Position numbers and translations under genes: made by a program | The notes under the pieces: model-generated | Database searches by the model: none | Told to the model about the DNA's origin: nothing | What the model saw: the letters and a program-made list of their open reading frames with translations, nothing else | NCBI RefSeq assembly: GCF_036250755.1 | Contig: NZ_CP109583.1 | Location: 7,744,001-7,808,000 of the forward strand | DNA from: Streptomyces uncialis | Lineage (GTDB): Bacteria; Actinomycetota; Actinomycetes; Streptomycetales; Streptomycetaceae | Direction of reading: 5' to 3' | DNA: 64,000 nt | Shown here: in pieces, positions 8,648 to 19,808 of the stretch | Position numbering within the stretch: position 1 is the first letter of the stretch | Layout: every line of letters begins with the position of its first letter

Positions 8648-10197
8648 GAGCCCTGAAGGGACCCACCGACCATGTCGTCGTGGTCGGTGCCGGACTCGGC
8701 GGGCTGGCCGCCGCCCTGCATCTGCTCGGCGCCGGACGGCGGGTGACCGTCGTGGAACGGCACACCGGGCCCGGCGGCCGGGCCGGGACGATGACCCGGT
8801 CCGGGTACCGGATGGACACCGGGCCGACCGTCCTCACGATGCCCGACCTGATGGCGGAGCCGTTCGAGGCCGTCGGGGAGAACCTGCGCGACCGGCTCGA
8901 CCTGATCCCGCTCCACCCCGCCTACCGGGCCCGCTTCGCCGACGGCTCCGCCCTCGACGTGCACACCGGAGCGGCGGCGATGGAGGCCGAGATCCACCGG
9001 TTCGCCGGAGCCCGCGAAGCCCTCGGATACCGGCGGCTGCGGAGCTGGCTGGAGGCGGTCTACCGGGCGCAGAAGGCCCGGTTCATCGACACCAACTTCG
9101 ACTCGCCGCTCGGTCTGCTGCACCCCGACCTCGTACGGCTCGCGGCCCTCGGCGGATTCGGCCGCCTCGACGCCCGGATCGGACGGTTCCTCTCCGACGA
9201 ACGGCTGCGCAGGGTCTTCTCCTTCCAGTCCCTGTACGCGGGTGTCGCACCGGCCCGCGCGCTCGCCGCGTACGCCGTCATCGCGTACATGGACACCGTC
9301 GCCGGGGTGTACTTCCCGCGCGGCGGGGTGCACGCGCTGCCCCGGGCCATGGCCGACGCGGCGGCCGACGCGGGCGCCGACCTCCGGTACGGGAGCACGG
9401 TGACCCGGCTGGAGCGGCGCGGCGAGCGGATCACCGCCGTGCACACCGAGGACGGCCGGATCGCCTGCGACGCCGTCGTCCTCACCCCGGACCTGCCCGT
9501 CAGCTACCGGCTGCTCGGCCGCGCCCCACGGCGTATCCGCCCGCTGCGGCACGCCCCGTCCGCCGTGGTGCTGCACGCCGGGACGGACCGCACCTGGCCG
9601 GACCTCGGGCACCACACGATCTCCTTCGGCGGCGCCTGGAAGGAGACGTTCCGTGAACTGACCCGCACCGGGCGTCTGATGAGCGACCCGTCCCTGCTCA
9701 TCACCCGGCCCACCGCCACCGACCCCTCCCTCGCCCCGCCCGGCCGCCATCTCCACTATGTGCTGGCGCCCTGCCCCAACACCGACATCGGACCGGGCAC
9801 CGACGAGTGGCGGCGGCTCGGACCCCGCTACCGGGACGCCCTGCTCACCGAGCTGGAGGGGCGGGGGATGCCCGGCCTGGCCGCCGCGATCGAGGAGGAG
9901 TGCCTGGTCACCCCCGTCGACTGGACGGCCGAAGGACACGCGGCGGGCACCCCGTTCGCGGTGGCGCACACCTTCGCGCAGACCGGCCCGTTCCGCCCCC
10001 GGAACCTGGTGAACGGCACCGCCAACGCCGTACTCGCGGGCTGCGGCACCACCCCCGGGGTAGGCGTACCGACGGTGCTGCTCTCCGGCAAGCTCGCCGC
10101 CGCCCGGGTCACCGGCCCCCGTCCGGTCCGTCCCGGCCGCCCCTCGACCGTCACGGCCCCCCGCTCCCCGTCCGCCAAGGAAGGCCACCGCGCATGA
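8644..10197 (+). CDS. crtI: Phytoene desaturase
   Basis: A 517-residue FAD-dependent desaturase that converts phytoene to lycopene. The N-terminal dinucleotide-binding motif is [20 protein letters not shown] (near residues 12-31), followed by GGRAGT. The C terminus has the CrtI signature region around [19 protein letters not shown]. Length is normal, with a ~28-residue Pro/Arg-rich tail. It is coupled to crtE (ATGA) and crtB (ATGA) at its two ends, so translation of the three is linked. Confidence 0.95.
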   Translation: MRALKGPTDHVVVVGAGLGGLAAALHLLGAGRRVTVVERHTGPGGRAGTMTRSGYRMDTGPTVLTMPDLMAEPFEAVGENLRDRLDLIPLHPAYRARFADGSALDVHTGAAAMEAEIHRFAGAREALGYRRLRSWLEAVYRAQKARFIDTNFDSPLGLLHPDLVRLAALGGFGRLDARIGRFLSDERLRRVFSFQSLYAGVAPARALAAYAVIAYMDTVAGVYFPRGGVHALPRAMADAAADAGADLRYGSTVTRLERRGERITAVHTEDGRIACDAVVLTPDLPVSYRLLGRAPRRIRPLRHAPSAVVLHAGTDRTWPDLGHHTISFGGAWKETFRELTRTGRLMSDPSLLITRPTATDPSLAPPGRHLHYVLAPCPNTDIGPGTDEWRRLGPRYRDALLTELEGRGMPGLAAAIEEECLVTPVDWTAEGHAAGTPFAVAHTFAQTGPFRPRNLVNGTANAVLAGCGTTPGVGVPTVLLSGKLAAARVTGPRPVRPGRPSTVTAPRSPSAKEGHRA

Positions 10198-11201
10198 CGG
10201 ACCGTGAACTGGACGCCGCCGGGATCACCGACCCCGCCCTGCGCGCCGCCTACACCCGCTGCCGCACGCTCAACGCCCGCCACGGCAGGACGTACTTCCT
10301 CGCGACCCGGCTGCTGCCCGCCGCGCGCCGGCCCGCCGTGCACGCCCTGTACGGCTTCGCCCGCCGGGCCGACGACATCGTCGACGACCTCGGCGCCACC
10401 GCCACCCCCGGTGAACGGGCCGACGCCCTCGACGCCCTGCACCAGCGGCTGCTGGCCGGGCTGCGCGGCGCACGCACCGGGGAACCGGTCGTCACCGCCC
10501 TCGCCGACACCGCCGCCCGGTACGCCATCGACCCCGGCCTGTTCAGCGACTTCATGACGTCGATGCGCAGCGACCTCACCGTCACCGACTACGCCACCTA
10601 CGCCGAGCTGCGCCGCTACATGCACGGGTCCGCCGCGGTGATCGGCCTCCAGATGCTGCCCGTCCTCGGGACCGTCGTCCCCCGCGCCACGGCCGAGCCG
10701 TACGCCGCCGACCTCGGGGTCGCCTTCCAGCTCACCAACTTCCTGCGGGACGTGGGGGAGGACCTGGACCGGGGCCGTGTGTACCTCCCCGCCGATCTGC
10801 TCGCCGCGCACGGCGTCGACCGGGACCTGCTGGGCTGGAGCAGGACCACCGGGCACCGCGACCCGCGGATCACCGCCGCCCTCACCGACGCGGAGGCGCT
10901 GACCCGCCGGGTCTACACCGCCGCCGCGCCCGGCGTCGACCTCCTCGACCCGGTGTCCCGGCCATGCGTGCGGACGGCGTTCGTGCTGTACGGGGAGATC
11001 CTCGACGCCATCGCGGCCGACGGGTACGCGGTACTGCACCGCAGGGCCGTGGTGAGCGACCGGCGGCGGGCCGCCGTCGCGCTCCGGGGATTCACGGGCG
11101 CCCTGTTCGCCCGGGGCCGCGCCCGCTTCCGGACGGCGCCATCCCCGTCGCCCGCCCCGATGCCCTCCGCTTCGGCAGGCTCCGGGAGGGGTGCCGCGTG
11201 A
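10194..11201 (+). CDS. crtB: Phytoene synthase
   Basis: A 335-residue squalene/phytoene synthase that condenses two GGPP molecules to phytoene. Asp-rich motifs are DDIVDD within [12 protein letters not shown] (near residue 62) and the second prenyl-transfer motif [16 protein letters not shown]. Start and stop overlap crtI and the Rieske gene by four bases. The C-terminal ~25 residues are Ala/Pro/Ser-rich and lie outside the fold. Confidence 0.95.
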   Translation: MTDRELDAAGITDPALRAAYTRCRTLNARHGRTYFLATRLLPAARRPAVHALYGFARRADDIVDDLGATATPGERADALDALHQRLLAGLRGARTGEPVVTALADTAARYAIDPGLFSDFMTSMRSDLTVTDYATYAELRRYMHGSAAVIGLQMLPVLGTVVPRATAEPYAADLGVAFQLTNFLRDVGEDLDRGRVYLPADLLAAHGVDRDLLGWSRTTGHRDPRITAALTDAEALTRRVYTAAAPGVDLLDPVSRPCVRTAFVLYGEILDAIAADGYAVLHRRAVVSDRRRAAVALRGFTGALFARGRARFRTAPSPSPAPMPSASAGSGRGAA

Positions 11202-12217
11202 CGGATCCGTCCTCCCCCCGGCGGCCCCGGGTCCCGCTGCGGCTGCGCCGTACGGTCGTGCCCTGGGAACACATGCGTCCCACCTGGCGGGACGCGCGGC
11301 CCGCGCTGATCGCCCAGGCCCTCGAACGGGCCCAGGCCCGCCCCTCCGGCAACTGGTACGTCGTCGGTGCCTCCCGTGACGTGCCCCGGGACCGGCCGCT
11401 CGGCCGGACCGTGGAAGGCACGGAGATCGTCGTCTGGCGGGACGCGACGGGCGGGCTGCGGGCCGGGCCGGGCGCGTGTCCCCATCTCGGGGCACCCCTC
11501 AAGGACAGTCCGGTGCGGTGCGGCACGCTGGTGTGCCACTGGCACGGGATGGCCCTCGACGGGCGGCCGTTCGCGGGCTGGGAACCGTATCCCGCGCACG
11601 ACGACGGGGTCCTTGTCTGGGTCCGGCTCGACCAGGTGGGCGGCGAGCCCGCCACCGAACGCCCCGTGGTGCCCCCTCGGCCGGACCTGGCGCGGGGCGT
11701 GGTGGACGCGGTGTACACCGCCGTCGGCCGCTGCGAACCCGAGGACATCGTCGCCAACCGGCTCGACCCCTGGCACGGTGCCTGGTTCCATCCGTACTCC
11801 TTCGTGGACCTCACGGTGGTGAGCGCGCCGACCGACGGGGCGGCGGAGGACGACGACGCGTTCGTGGTGGACGTCTCGTTCAAGGTCGCCGGGCGGGCCG
11901 TCGTCCCGGTGCGGGCGGAGTTCACCGCGCCCGAGCCGCGGACCGTCGTCATGCGCATCGTGCGGGGGGAGGGGCTGGGGTCGGTCGTGGAGTCCCACGC
12001 GACACCGCTCGGGGCGGACGCGGCGGGGGTGCCGCGTACGGCGGTGGTGGAGGCGGTGATCGCGGCGTCCGACCGGGCCGGGTTCGGGGTGGCGCGGGCC
12101 GTGGCGCCGGTGCTGCGGCCGCTGGTGCGGAGGGCCGCGGGGCGGCTCTGGCGGGACGACCTGGCGTATGCGGAGCGCCGCTGGCGCCTGAGAGCGGCGG
12201 GCCGCTTCCCGGGCTGA
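11198..12217 (+). CDS. Rieske [2Fe-2S] domain protein of the carotenoid operon (DUF5914-like C-terminal domain)
   Basis: A 339-residue protein. A Rieske iron-sulfur domain covers about residues 50-140 with ligand pairs C94-x-H96 (ACPHLG) and C113-x-x-H116 (CHWH). The remaining ~200 residues look like the DUF5914 region I associate with Streptomyces pigment clusters. The GTG start overlaps the crtB stop, with GGGAGGG seven bases upstream. It occupies the slot after crtB where S. griseus crtV lies, so it may be the crtV equivalent. An electron-transfer or ring-oxygenation role in aromatic carotenoid formation is inferred, not shown. Confidence 0.82.
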   Translation: MTDPSSPRRPRVPLRLRRTVVPWEHMRPTWRDARPALIAQALERAQARPSGNWYVVGASRDVPRDRPLGRTVEGTEIVVWRDATGGLRAGPGACPHLGAPLKDSPVRCGTLVCHWHGMALDGRPFAGWEPYPAHDDGVLVWVRLDQVGGEPATERPVVPPRPDLARGVVDAVYTAVGRCEPEDIVANRLDPWHGAWFHPYSFVDLTVVSAPTDGAAEDDDAFVVDVSFKVAGRAVVPVRAEFTAPEPRTVVMRIVRGEGLGSVVESHATPLGADAAGVPRTAVVEAVIAASDRAGFGVARAVAPVLRPLVRRAAGRLWRDDLAYAERRWRLRAAGRFPG

Positions 12218-12251
12218 CCCCGCCCCCCACGGGTGTCCTCCCCCCGCCCCT

Positions 12252-12458
12252 GGGTCTCCTGTGCTGGACGTACTTGTCACTGTCCAGGTCGTCCGTGGGT
12301 GCACAGTTCCCCGCGCCCCTGGGTTTCCTGTGCTGGACGTACTTGTCCCTGTCCGGGTCGTCCGTGGGTGCGCAGTTCCCCGCGCCCCTGGGTTTCCTGT
12401 GCCGGGCGCACTTGTTCCTGTGCCGTCGCTCGTGGGGTGCGCAGTTCCCCGCGCCCCT
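12252..12458. repeat. 69-bp tandem repeat, three copies
   Basis: Units 12252-12320, 12321-12389 and 12390-12458. Units one and two differ at four positions; the third is more divergent. Each unit ends with the CAGTTCCCCGCGCCCCT motif. Confidence 0.9.
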
Positions 12459-12990
12459 GAGGTCGCGCCCCTTCCGGTTCCCGTTCGGCTGCGGATGGCC
12501 CGTGGTTGCTCGCGCAGTTCCCCGCGCCCCTGGATGCTGCCCCTTCGGGCTTGTTCGTCGGGTGCGGGTCTGCCCTCGTCTTCGCGCAGTTCCCCGCGCC
12601 CCTGAGGTCGCGCCCCTTCCGGTACCTGCTCGGCTGCGGATAGCTCTTGGTTGCTCGCGCAGTTCCCCGCGCCCCTGACGGGGCGCCCCATTCCCGTTGT
12701 CTTTCGGGTGCGGGCCCCCCTCCTCGCGCGGTCGCGCTGCTGCGGGAGGGGGTGGGCGGGAATCTCTGCCCGCAGACTCCGACGCCACCAGTGGGGTCAC
12801 CTTCCCGTCCCTACCGAGCGCGTTGGAGCGAGGACGGAGAATCCCGACCGGCACCGACCCGAAGAACCGGCAGAAGGCGCCCCAAAGGGGCGCGGGGAAC
12901 TGCGCGAAAACGAGAACAGGCCCGCACCCGACCGACAGCACCAGGCAGGCAGCGCCCCCAAAGGGGCGCGGGGAACTGCGCGAGACCACC

Positions 12991-13170
12991 GAGCGACGGC
13001 ACAGGGACGAAGTACGCCCCGCCGGACGGACCTGGGAAGCGCAAGCGAAGGCGACCCGCGGGGAACTGCGCGAAACCCACGAGCGACGGCACAGGGACGA
13101 AGTACGCCCCGCCGGACGGACCTGGGAAGCGCAAGCGAAGGCGACCCGCGGGGAACTGCGCGAAACCCAC
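12991..13170. repeat. Perfect 90-bp tandem duplication
   Basis: Positions 12991-13080 and 13081-13170 are identical over all 90 bases, and a third partial copy begins at 13171. The unit contains the inverted GGGGAACTGCGCG motif. Perfect identity implies a recent duplication or ongoing homogenisation. Confidence 0.95.
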
Positions 13171-13233
13171 GAGCGACGGCACAGGAAAGCAAGTACGCCC
13201 AGCCGGACGGACCCCGAACGCACCAGCGAACGC

Positions 13234-14808
13234 CTACGCGGAAAACGCTCGGGTCAGGGCGCGTAGGGCCGGGGTGCGGCCTTGGGTGGGGACGGACCAG
13301 AGGTGCTGCCCCCCGACCCCCCACCGAGCCAACTGCAAGTTCGCCGCCAGGAACCCACTGGTCGCGGCCCGCTCCATCAGCGCCACCGGCAGCCCCGTCC
13401 GCACATGATCCCCCGCCAGGCTCACCGCAGGGTCCGGCGTCCGCACCGCGGGCCGCTCCCGGTACCCCCCGACGGGGAACAGCGGACAGTCCGCCCGCCA
13501 TTCATGCCGCTGGTCGACGACCCGGGCTTTTGAGGTCTCCGGGTAGACCCGGTGCAACTGCCTGATCAGCGCGCGTTCCTCCGTCGCCCGGTCGGCCCCC
13601 GGATCGAGGGCGTACGCGTGCAGCTCCACCACCGCCCCGCCCCGCCGGGCGGCCCACCGCGCGGCCTCGCCCTCCCAGCGGTCCAGCACACTGATGTTGT
13701 CCAGCGAGCCGAACCCGCTGGTGCCCAGGAACCCGGGCCGGTCCGCGGCGACCGGCCGGTCCAGCCACAGCCGGGAGACCAGGAACGGCGGCGCGGTCCG
13801 CAGCGCGAGGACCCGTTCCCGCCAGGGGCCGTCACCGAGGCGCGGCGAGGCGGCGACGAGCCGGGTGAGCCCCGCGGGGTCCAGCGCCAGCACCACCGCG
13901 TCGTACCGGGTGCTCCGGCCGTCGCCCGTGACGGACACCCCGCCGTCGTCCAGGGGCGTCACCTCGTCGACGCCCGACCCGGTGCGCACCTCGGTGCCGT
14001 GCCCGGTCAGATATCCGGCGAGCGGGTCCCACAGCGCCGCCGGGAACGGCTCGGCGGGCACGTCGAACAGCAGGCCCTCGCTGGAGCCGAGGAAGTAGAT
14101 GTGGAACATCAGGGCCAGCTCCGCCGCGGACAGCTGCCGGGGGTCGGCGAAGAAGCTGCGGGAGAACACCTCGAACGCCAGATGCCGGGCCGCCGCCGGG
14201 AACCGCACCTGCTCCAGGAAGTCCCAGGCGCTGATCCCGTCCAGCCGGTCGTACACCCCGGGCACCCCCACGTCCAGCAGCGGCAGCGCGGCCCGGGGGT
14301 TCATCCGGGCCAGGTCCCGCCAGCCGAACGACGGACTCAGCGCGACGAAGCCGAGCGCGCTGAACGGCGGGGTGCGCGGGACCCGGGCGAACCCGTCGGT
14401 CTGTCCGTCGCTGTGCAGCAGCGGGTAGTCGGGGAGCGGGCGCAGCACGTCCAGTCCCGGGTCGACCCGCCGCAGCAGCCCCCGCAGGTTGTAGTACTGC
14501 CGGAAGAACGCGTGGAAGCCGCGGCTCATGGTCGCGGTGGACCCGTCGGCCAGCCGGACCGGCCAGCCCGCGAGCCGTCCGCCGAGGACGGGCTCGCGCT
14601 CGTACAGGGTGACGCGGACCCCCCGCTCGGCGAGCGCGGTCGCCGCGGCGAGCCCCGCGATCCCCCCGCCGACCACGGCCGCCCGGGGCGCGGGCCCCTC
14701 GACCCGGGGCCGCCCGGCGGCGGCGCGGACGACCACGGCCCGGCGGTCGCGGCCCCGGCGCGGCGCCGGACGGCGGATGCCGCCGGCGCCGGTGAGATAC
14801 GTGTTCAC
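13234..14808 (-). CDS. crtU: Beta-carotene desaturase/methyltransferase (isorenieratene synthase)
   Basis: A 524-residue FAD-dependent enzyme that introduces ring double bonds and moves a methyl group, turning beta-carotene ends into aromatic phi-rings (isorenieratene). The dinucleotide motif AAVVGGGIAGLAAATALAER lies near residues 42-61 behind a basic N-terminal extension. Family features are GFHAFFRQYYNLRGLLRRVD and a C-terminal AGDHVRTGLPVALMERAATS. The start overlaps the crtT stop (ATGA), making it the last gene of crtY-T-U. Its 3' end abuts repeat array 2. Confidence 0.93.
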   Translation of the reverse strand: MNTYLTGAGGIRRPAPRRGRDRRAVVVRAAAGRPRVEGPAPRAAVVGGGIAGLAAATALAERGVRVTLYEREPVLGGRLAGWPVRLADGSTATMSRGFHAFFRQYYNLRGLLRRVDPGLDVLRPLPDYPLLHSDGQTDGFARVPRTPPFSALGFVALSPSFGWRDLARMNPRAALPLLDVGVPGVYDRLDGISAWDFLEQVRFPAAARHLAFEVFSRSFFADPRQLSAAELALMFHIYFLGSSEGLLFDVPAEPFPAALWDPLAGYLTGHGTEVRTGSGVDEVTPLDDGGVSVTGDGRSTRYDAVVLALDPAGLTRLVAASPRLGDGPWRERVLALRTAPPFLVSRLWLDRPVAADRPGFLGTSGFGSLDNISVLDRWEGEAARWAARRGGAVVELHAYALDPGADRATEERALIRQLHRVYPETSKARVVDQRHEWRADCPLFPVGGYRERPAVRTPDPAVSLAGDHVRTGLPVALMERAATSGFLAANLQLARWGVGGQHLWSVPTQGRTPALRALTRAFSA

Positions 14809-15530
14809 GCCGCTCCTCCGCCCGGGGCCGCCGCGACGACCGTGTGGACGACACCGGTCTGCCAGCCGGACACGGGCAGCACCCGCACCCGCTCGAACCC
14901 GGCCCGCCCCACCCGCTCACCGAACGCGGGCGCCGTGTCGAAGCGGGTGACACTGCTCAGCAGATGCTTGTACAGCACCCGGTCGCCGGTGAGGGTGCCC
15001 GCGGGCAGGACCACCCCGGCGCACACCGCCCGCCACACGGCGCGGTGCGCGGGACGGCCGCTCAGCGTGTACTCGTGCGCCGCGAAGCGCCCGCCGGGCG
15101 CCAGCAGGGCGCGCAGCGAGGTCAGTACCCGGTCGGGGTCGGTGAGATTGCGGAACAGATAGGCCGCGAACACCGCGTCGAAGGGCCCTCCGACCTGGTG
15201 GTCGCAGAGCGCCTCGGCCGGTGAGCGGACGAACGACACCGACGGCGGCCAGCGTTTCGCGCGGGCCCGGTCCAGCATGCCCTCCGACACGTCGACGGCG
15301 GTGATCCGGGCCCGGGGCGCCACGCTCAGCAGCGCGGCGGTGGACGCGCCGGTGCCGCATCCCAGGTCCAGTACGCGCAGCCCGGCGCCCCCGTGGGGCA
15401 GCCCGAGGCGCCGCGCGGAGCGCCGCAGCTGGGCGTGGTAGCCGGGGTTGACGGCGACCAGCCGGTCGTAGGTGCGGGACGCGTGGTCGAACGCGTCCGA
15501 CAGGTCGTCGTCGCGCAGCAGTGTCATCAC
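14805..15530 (-). CDS. crtT: Class I SAM-dependent methyltransferase of the carotenoid cluster
   Basis: A 241-residue methyltransferase resembling the UbiE family. The SAM-binding motif I is VLDLGCGTGASTAAL, followed by TAVDVSEGMLDRAR and the acidic/aromatic segment FDAVFAAYLFRNLTD. It lies between crtY and crtU with four-base overlaps on both sides, the position of S. griseus crtT. Its precise substrate in isorenieratene synthesis is unclear, because CrtU itself moves the ring methyl. Confidence 0.9.
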   Translation of the reverse strand: MMTLLRDDDLSDAFDHASRTYDRLVAVNPGYHAQLRRSARRLGLPHGGAGLRVLDLGCGTGASTAALLSVAPRARITAVDVSEGMLDRARAKRWPPSVSFVRSPAEALCDHQVGGPFDAVFAAYLFRNLTDPDRVLTSLRALLAPGGRFAAHEYTLSGRPAHRAVWRAVCAGVVLPAGTLTGDRVLYKHLLSSVTRFDTAPAFGERVGRAGFERVRVLPVSGWQTGVVHTVVAAAPGGGAA

Positions 15531-16837
15531 GGTGACCCTTCACGGTGGGGGGTGGGAGGGGGCGGGGACGCCGGTGCGGCGGGTGCCCCGGGATGGGGGC
15601 GGCGCCGCAGCAGCGGGAGTTCCAGGGCGGTGCGCAGCATCGGCAGGACGGGGGTGCGCAGCCCGATCGACACATCCCGTACGGGCCCGGTCCCCCCGTC
15701 GAGGAACCGCAGCAGGACCGGGGTGGGGACGGTGCGGAACAGCCGGGCGAAGAAGTCGGCGCCCCCGACCCGTCCGGTGTCCAGGGCGCGCAGCAGCACG
15801 GCGTCCATGGCCCGGGAACGGGCGCCGTGCGCGGGCGGCGGCAGGGGCGTGCGGCCGGAGCGCAGCGCGGCGGCGACCGCGCGGGTCTGGCGCTGGGTCC
15901 CGGCGAAGGTGTACCCGGTCGCGGGCCGGGTCGCGCCGCCCGCGGCCCCGATCGGGAACACCGAGGCGCCGGTGCGGCGCGGCAGCCGCGCGTCCGTCAT
16001 CGGGATCACCCCGTGCTCGGTCCCGGTGACCGTGTAGCGCCCGACCCCCAGGACCGTGCCGAGGTAGTGCCGCAGCGCCCGGTCGTACGCCGCGTCGCCG
16101 ATCACCCCGGGGGAGAACTCCGTGTACTCGACCAGCGCGGTCCGGGGGCCGGTGGGCAGGACGTACCCGAAGGACAGGCCCCGGTCGGGCTGCGGGGTCC
16201 GGAAGTCCATCAGGTCGGCGGTACCGGGGCGGAACACCGGGTCGTCCGTCGTCACGAACCAGCCCCGGAAGTGCTGGAGCAGCACGGTACGGGCCGGGGG
16301 CAGGACGCGCGGCGGGCGGGAGTCGAGGACCCAGCGGGCCCGCAGCCGCAGCGGGGAGCCGTCCGCGCGGGTGCCCACCACCTCCGCGCCGCCGGGCGAG
16401 TCCACGACGGTGTCGACGGTGGCCGTCACCCGGCGTACCCAGGGCACCTGTGCGAGCCGGGCGCCGACCGCCGCCTCGAAGTCGGTGGACCGCAGCATCT
16501 TGTACCGCAGCGGGTCCGTCCGCCGGACCTCGCCGCTCCCGTCCGGCGCCCGGACCCGCAGCCGGTCCCAGGACGCGGTGAGCAGATGGTCGTAGGGACC
16601 GCCGGGCGGCTCCCAGTAGCACCAGGTCCGGGGCGCGGGCCGCAGCGGACCCCCGGGGGCCTCGACCAGGGTCACATCGAGCGGCCCGCGATCCGTCCCC
16701 GTACCGCGATCCGTACCGGAACCCGTCCCCGTCCCCGTACCCGGGCCGCTGCCCGGCGTTCCCGGCGCGGTCAGCCAGTGCGCCAGGGAGAGCCCGGCGG
16801 CGCCCGCCCCCACGATCACCACGTCCGTACGGGACAT
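15527..16837 (-). CDS. crtY: Lycopene beta-cyclase
   Basis: A 436-residue FAD-dependent cyclase that converts lycopene to beta-carotene. The Rossmann motif VVIVGAGAAGLSLAHWL starts near residue 6; the conserved cyclase stretch TALVEYTEFSPGVIGD is present. ATG 16837, with GGGGAGG about ten bases upstream, fits the family start; the longer open frame is discarded. Just after the first helix there is an insertion of about 25 Gly/Thr/Ser/Asp-rich residues encoded by DNA repeats. It heads the crtY-T-U operon. Confidence 0.93.
   Translation of the reverse strand: MSRTDVVIVGAGAAGLSLAHWLTAPGTPGSGPGTGTGTGSGTDRGTGTDRGPLDVTLVEAPGGPLRPAPRTWCYWEPPGGPYDHLLTASWDRLRVRAPDGSGEVRRTDPLRYKMLRSTDFEAAVGARLAQVPWVRRVTATVDTVVDSPGGAEVVGTRADGSPLRLRARWVLDSRPPRVLPPARTVLLQHFRGWFVTTDDPVFRPGTADLMDFRTPQPDRGLSFGYVLPTGPRTALVEYTEFSPGVIGDAAYDRALRHYLGTVLGVGRYTVTGTEHGVIPMTDARLPRRTGASVFPIGAAGGATRPATGYTFAGTQRQTRAVAAALRSGRTPLPPPAHGARSRAMDAVLLRALDTGRVGGADFFARLFRTVPTPVLLRFLDGGTGPVRDVSIGLRTPVLPMLRTALELPLLRRRPHPGAPAAPASPPPPTPHREGSP
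16686..16742. repeat. Intragenic low-complexity repeat in crtY
   Basis: Short degenerate repeats of CCCGTACC, CGATCCGT and CCCGTC type encode the Gly/Thr/Ser/Asp-rich insert of CrtY near residues 28-50. It lies between beta-strands of the FAD-binding fold, most likely in a surface loop. Confidence 0.75.
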
Positions 16838-18790
<1,953 letters not shown>

Positions 18791-18809
18791 TCCCGGGCCG
18801 ACGGCCCGT

Positions 18810-18846
18810 CCGGACGGCTCCCCGCCGCGTTCGGGGAGCCGTCCGG
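18810..18846 (+). terminator. guaB1 terminator hairpin
   Basis: Perfect 14-bp stem CCGGACGGCTCCCC/GGGGAGCCGTCCGG with a 9-nt loop, 20 nt after the guaB1 stop. No U-tract. Confidence 0.85.
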
Positions 18847-19055
18847 AGCTGTTCGGATGTCGTCCGGGAGCCGTCCCGCGCCGGCACCCGCCGTCCCTGG
18901 GCGGCTCCCGGGCGGTAGCCGGCCGTCCCGCGGCAGGCGCCGGACGACACCGGGCCGGCCCGGCAGGCGCTTTCCGGCGGCCGTGTTCTACTGCGGGTAC
19001 GGCCCACCGCCGTCCCCGTGTCCCCGGGGCCAGCGAAGAGAAGCGAACGACCCCC

Positions 19056-19511
19056 GTGCGACTGAACGACCTCGACGAAGCCATCGTGCACGCCCTCGCC
19101 CAGGACGCCCGCCGCTCCTACGCCGACATCGGCCAGCAGGTGGGCCTCTCGGCGCCCGCGGTGAAACGCCGTGTCGACCGGCTCAGGGCGACGGGTGCGA
19201 TCACCGGGTTCACGGTGCGCGTCGACCCGGCGGCGATGGGCTGGGAGACCGAGGGGTTCATCGAGATCTACTGCCGCGGCAACACCTCGGCGGACGAGAT
19301 CCACCGGGGCCTCGAACCGTACGCGGAGGTCATGGCCGCCTCCACGGTGACCGGGGCCGCCGACGCGATCGTGCAGGTCCTCGCCTCCGACATGCGGCAC
19401 TTCGAGCGGGTCCTGGAACGGATCGCGGCGGAGCCCTTCGTGGAGCGCACCAAGTCGGTGCTCGTGCTGTCCCCGCTGCTGCGCCGCTTCGCCTCCGGCA
19501 CCCCGGGCTGA
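19056..19511 (+). CDS. Lrp/AsnC family transcriptional regulator
   Basis: A 151-residue feast/famine regulator. It has an N-terminal helix-turn-helix (LDEAIVHALAQDARRSYADI, then GLSAPAVKRRVDRL) and a C-terminal RAM domain for amino-acid effectors (GADAIVQVL-type strand near residue 105). It lies about 300 nt upstream of a flavin amine/amino-acid oxidase in the same direction, suggesting amino-acid-dependent control of that gene. Start is GTG. Confidence 0.9.
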   Translation: MRLNDLDEAIVHALAQDARRSYADIGQQVGLSAPAVKRRVDRLRATGAITGFTVRVDPAAMGWETEGFIEIYCRGNTSADEIHRGLEPYAEVMAASTVTGAADAIVQVLASDMRHFERVLERIAAEPFVERTKSVLVLSPLLRRFASGTPG

Positions 19512-19808
19512 GCGCCGGGGCCCACCGCCGCCGACCTGCGGTGACACCCCCGTAGGGGCTGGCACGGGTGTGGCCGCCGTCACCCTTTCCCCGTTCTTTC
19601 CCCGCCACGCAACGAATCGCCGCACGGGCGTCGCCGTACGCAATGAATCACCAGGTGGAGCGCAACGGACGCGTCTTGTCCCGGTGGAACGCCGGAACGT
19701 ACCGTCGATGTCGTCCCCGCGCCGTTCAGCGATCCCCCCGCGCCCGGCCGGGGCCGTCCCGCCCCCTCGCGCCCCGCGCGGCTTTCCCGTGCAAGGAGTC
19801 CCCGCCCC
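19512..19808 (+). promoter_or_regulatory. Promoter region of the amine oxidase gene
   Basis: 297 nt without a gene. A sigma-HrdB-like promoter TTGTCC (19676-19681), N18, TACCGT (19700-19705) predicts a start near 19712 and a leader of about 95 nt. AAGGAG (19794-19799) precedes the ATG. Lrp sites are expected but not identified. Confidence 0.6.

Larger units (their letters stand above)
12218..13233. repeat. Repeat array 2: quasi-palindromic repeats between the two crt operons
   Basis: A 1-kb non-coding stretch between two convergent operons. The left half holds about six forward GCGCAGTTCCCCGCGCCCCT units, three of them in a 69-bp tandem (12252-12458). The centre (12657-12910) is homologous to the core of array 1. 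The right half holds at least four reverse-complement units, two in a perfect 90-bp tandem. Each right-half unit can form GCCCC-AAA-GGGGC and CGCG-N7-CGCG hairpins. It probably also ends transcription from both sides. Confidence 0.85.

Noticed and set aside
12985..13200. Possible CRISPR array
   Set aside because: The repeats are directly adjacent 90-bp copies with no unique spacers of constant length, and no cas genes are present.
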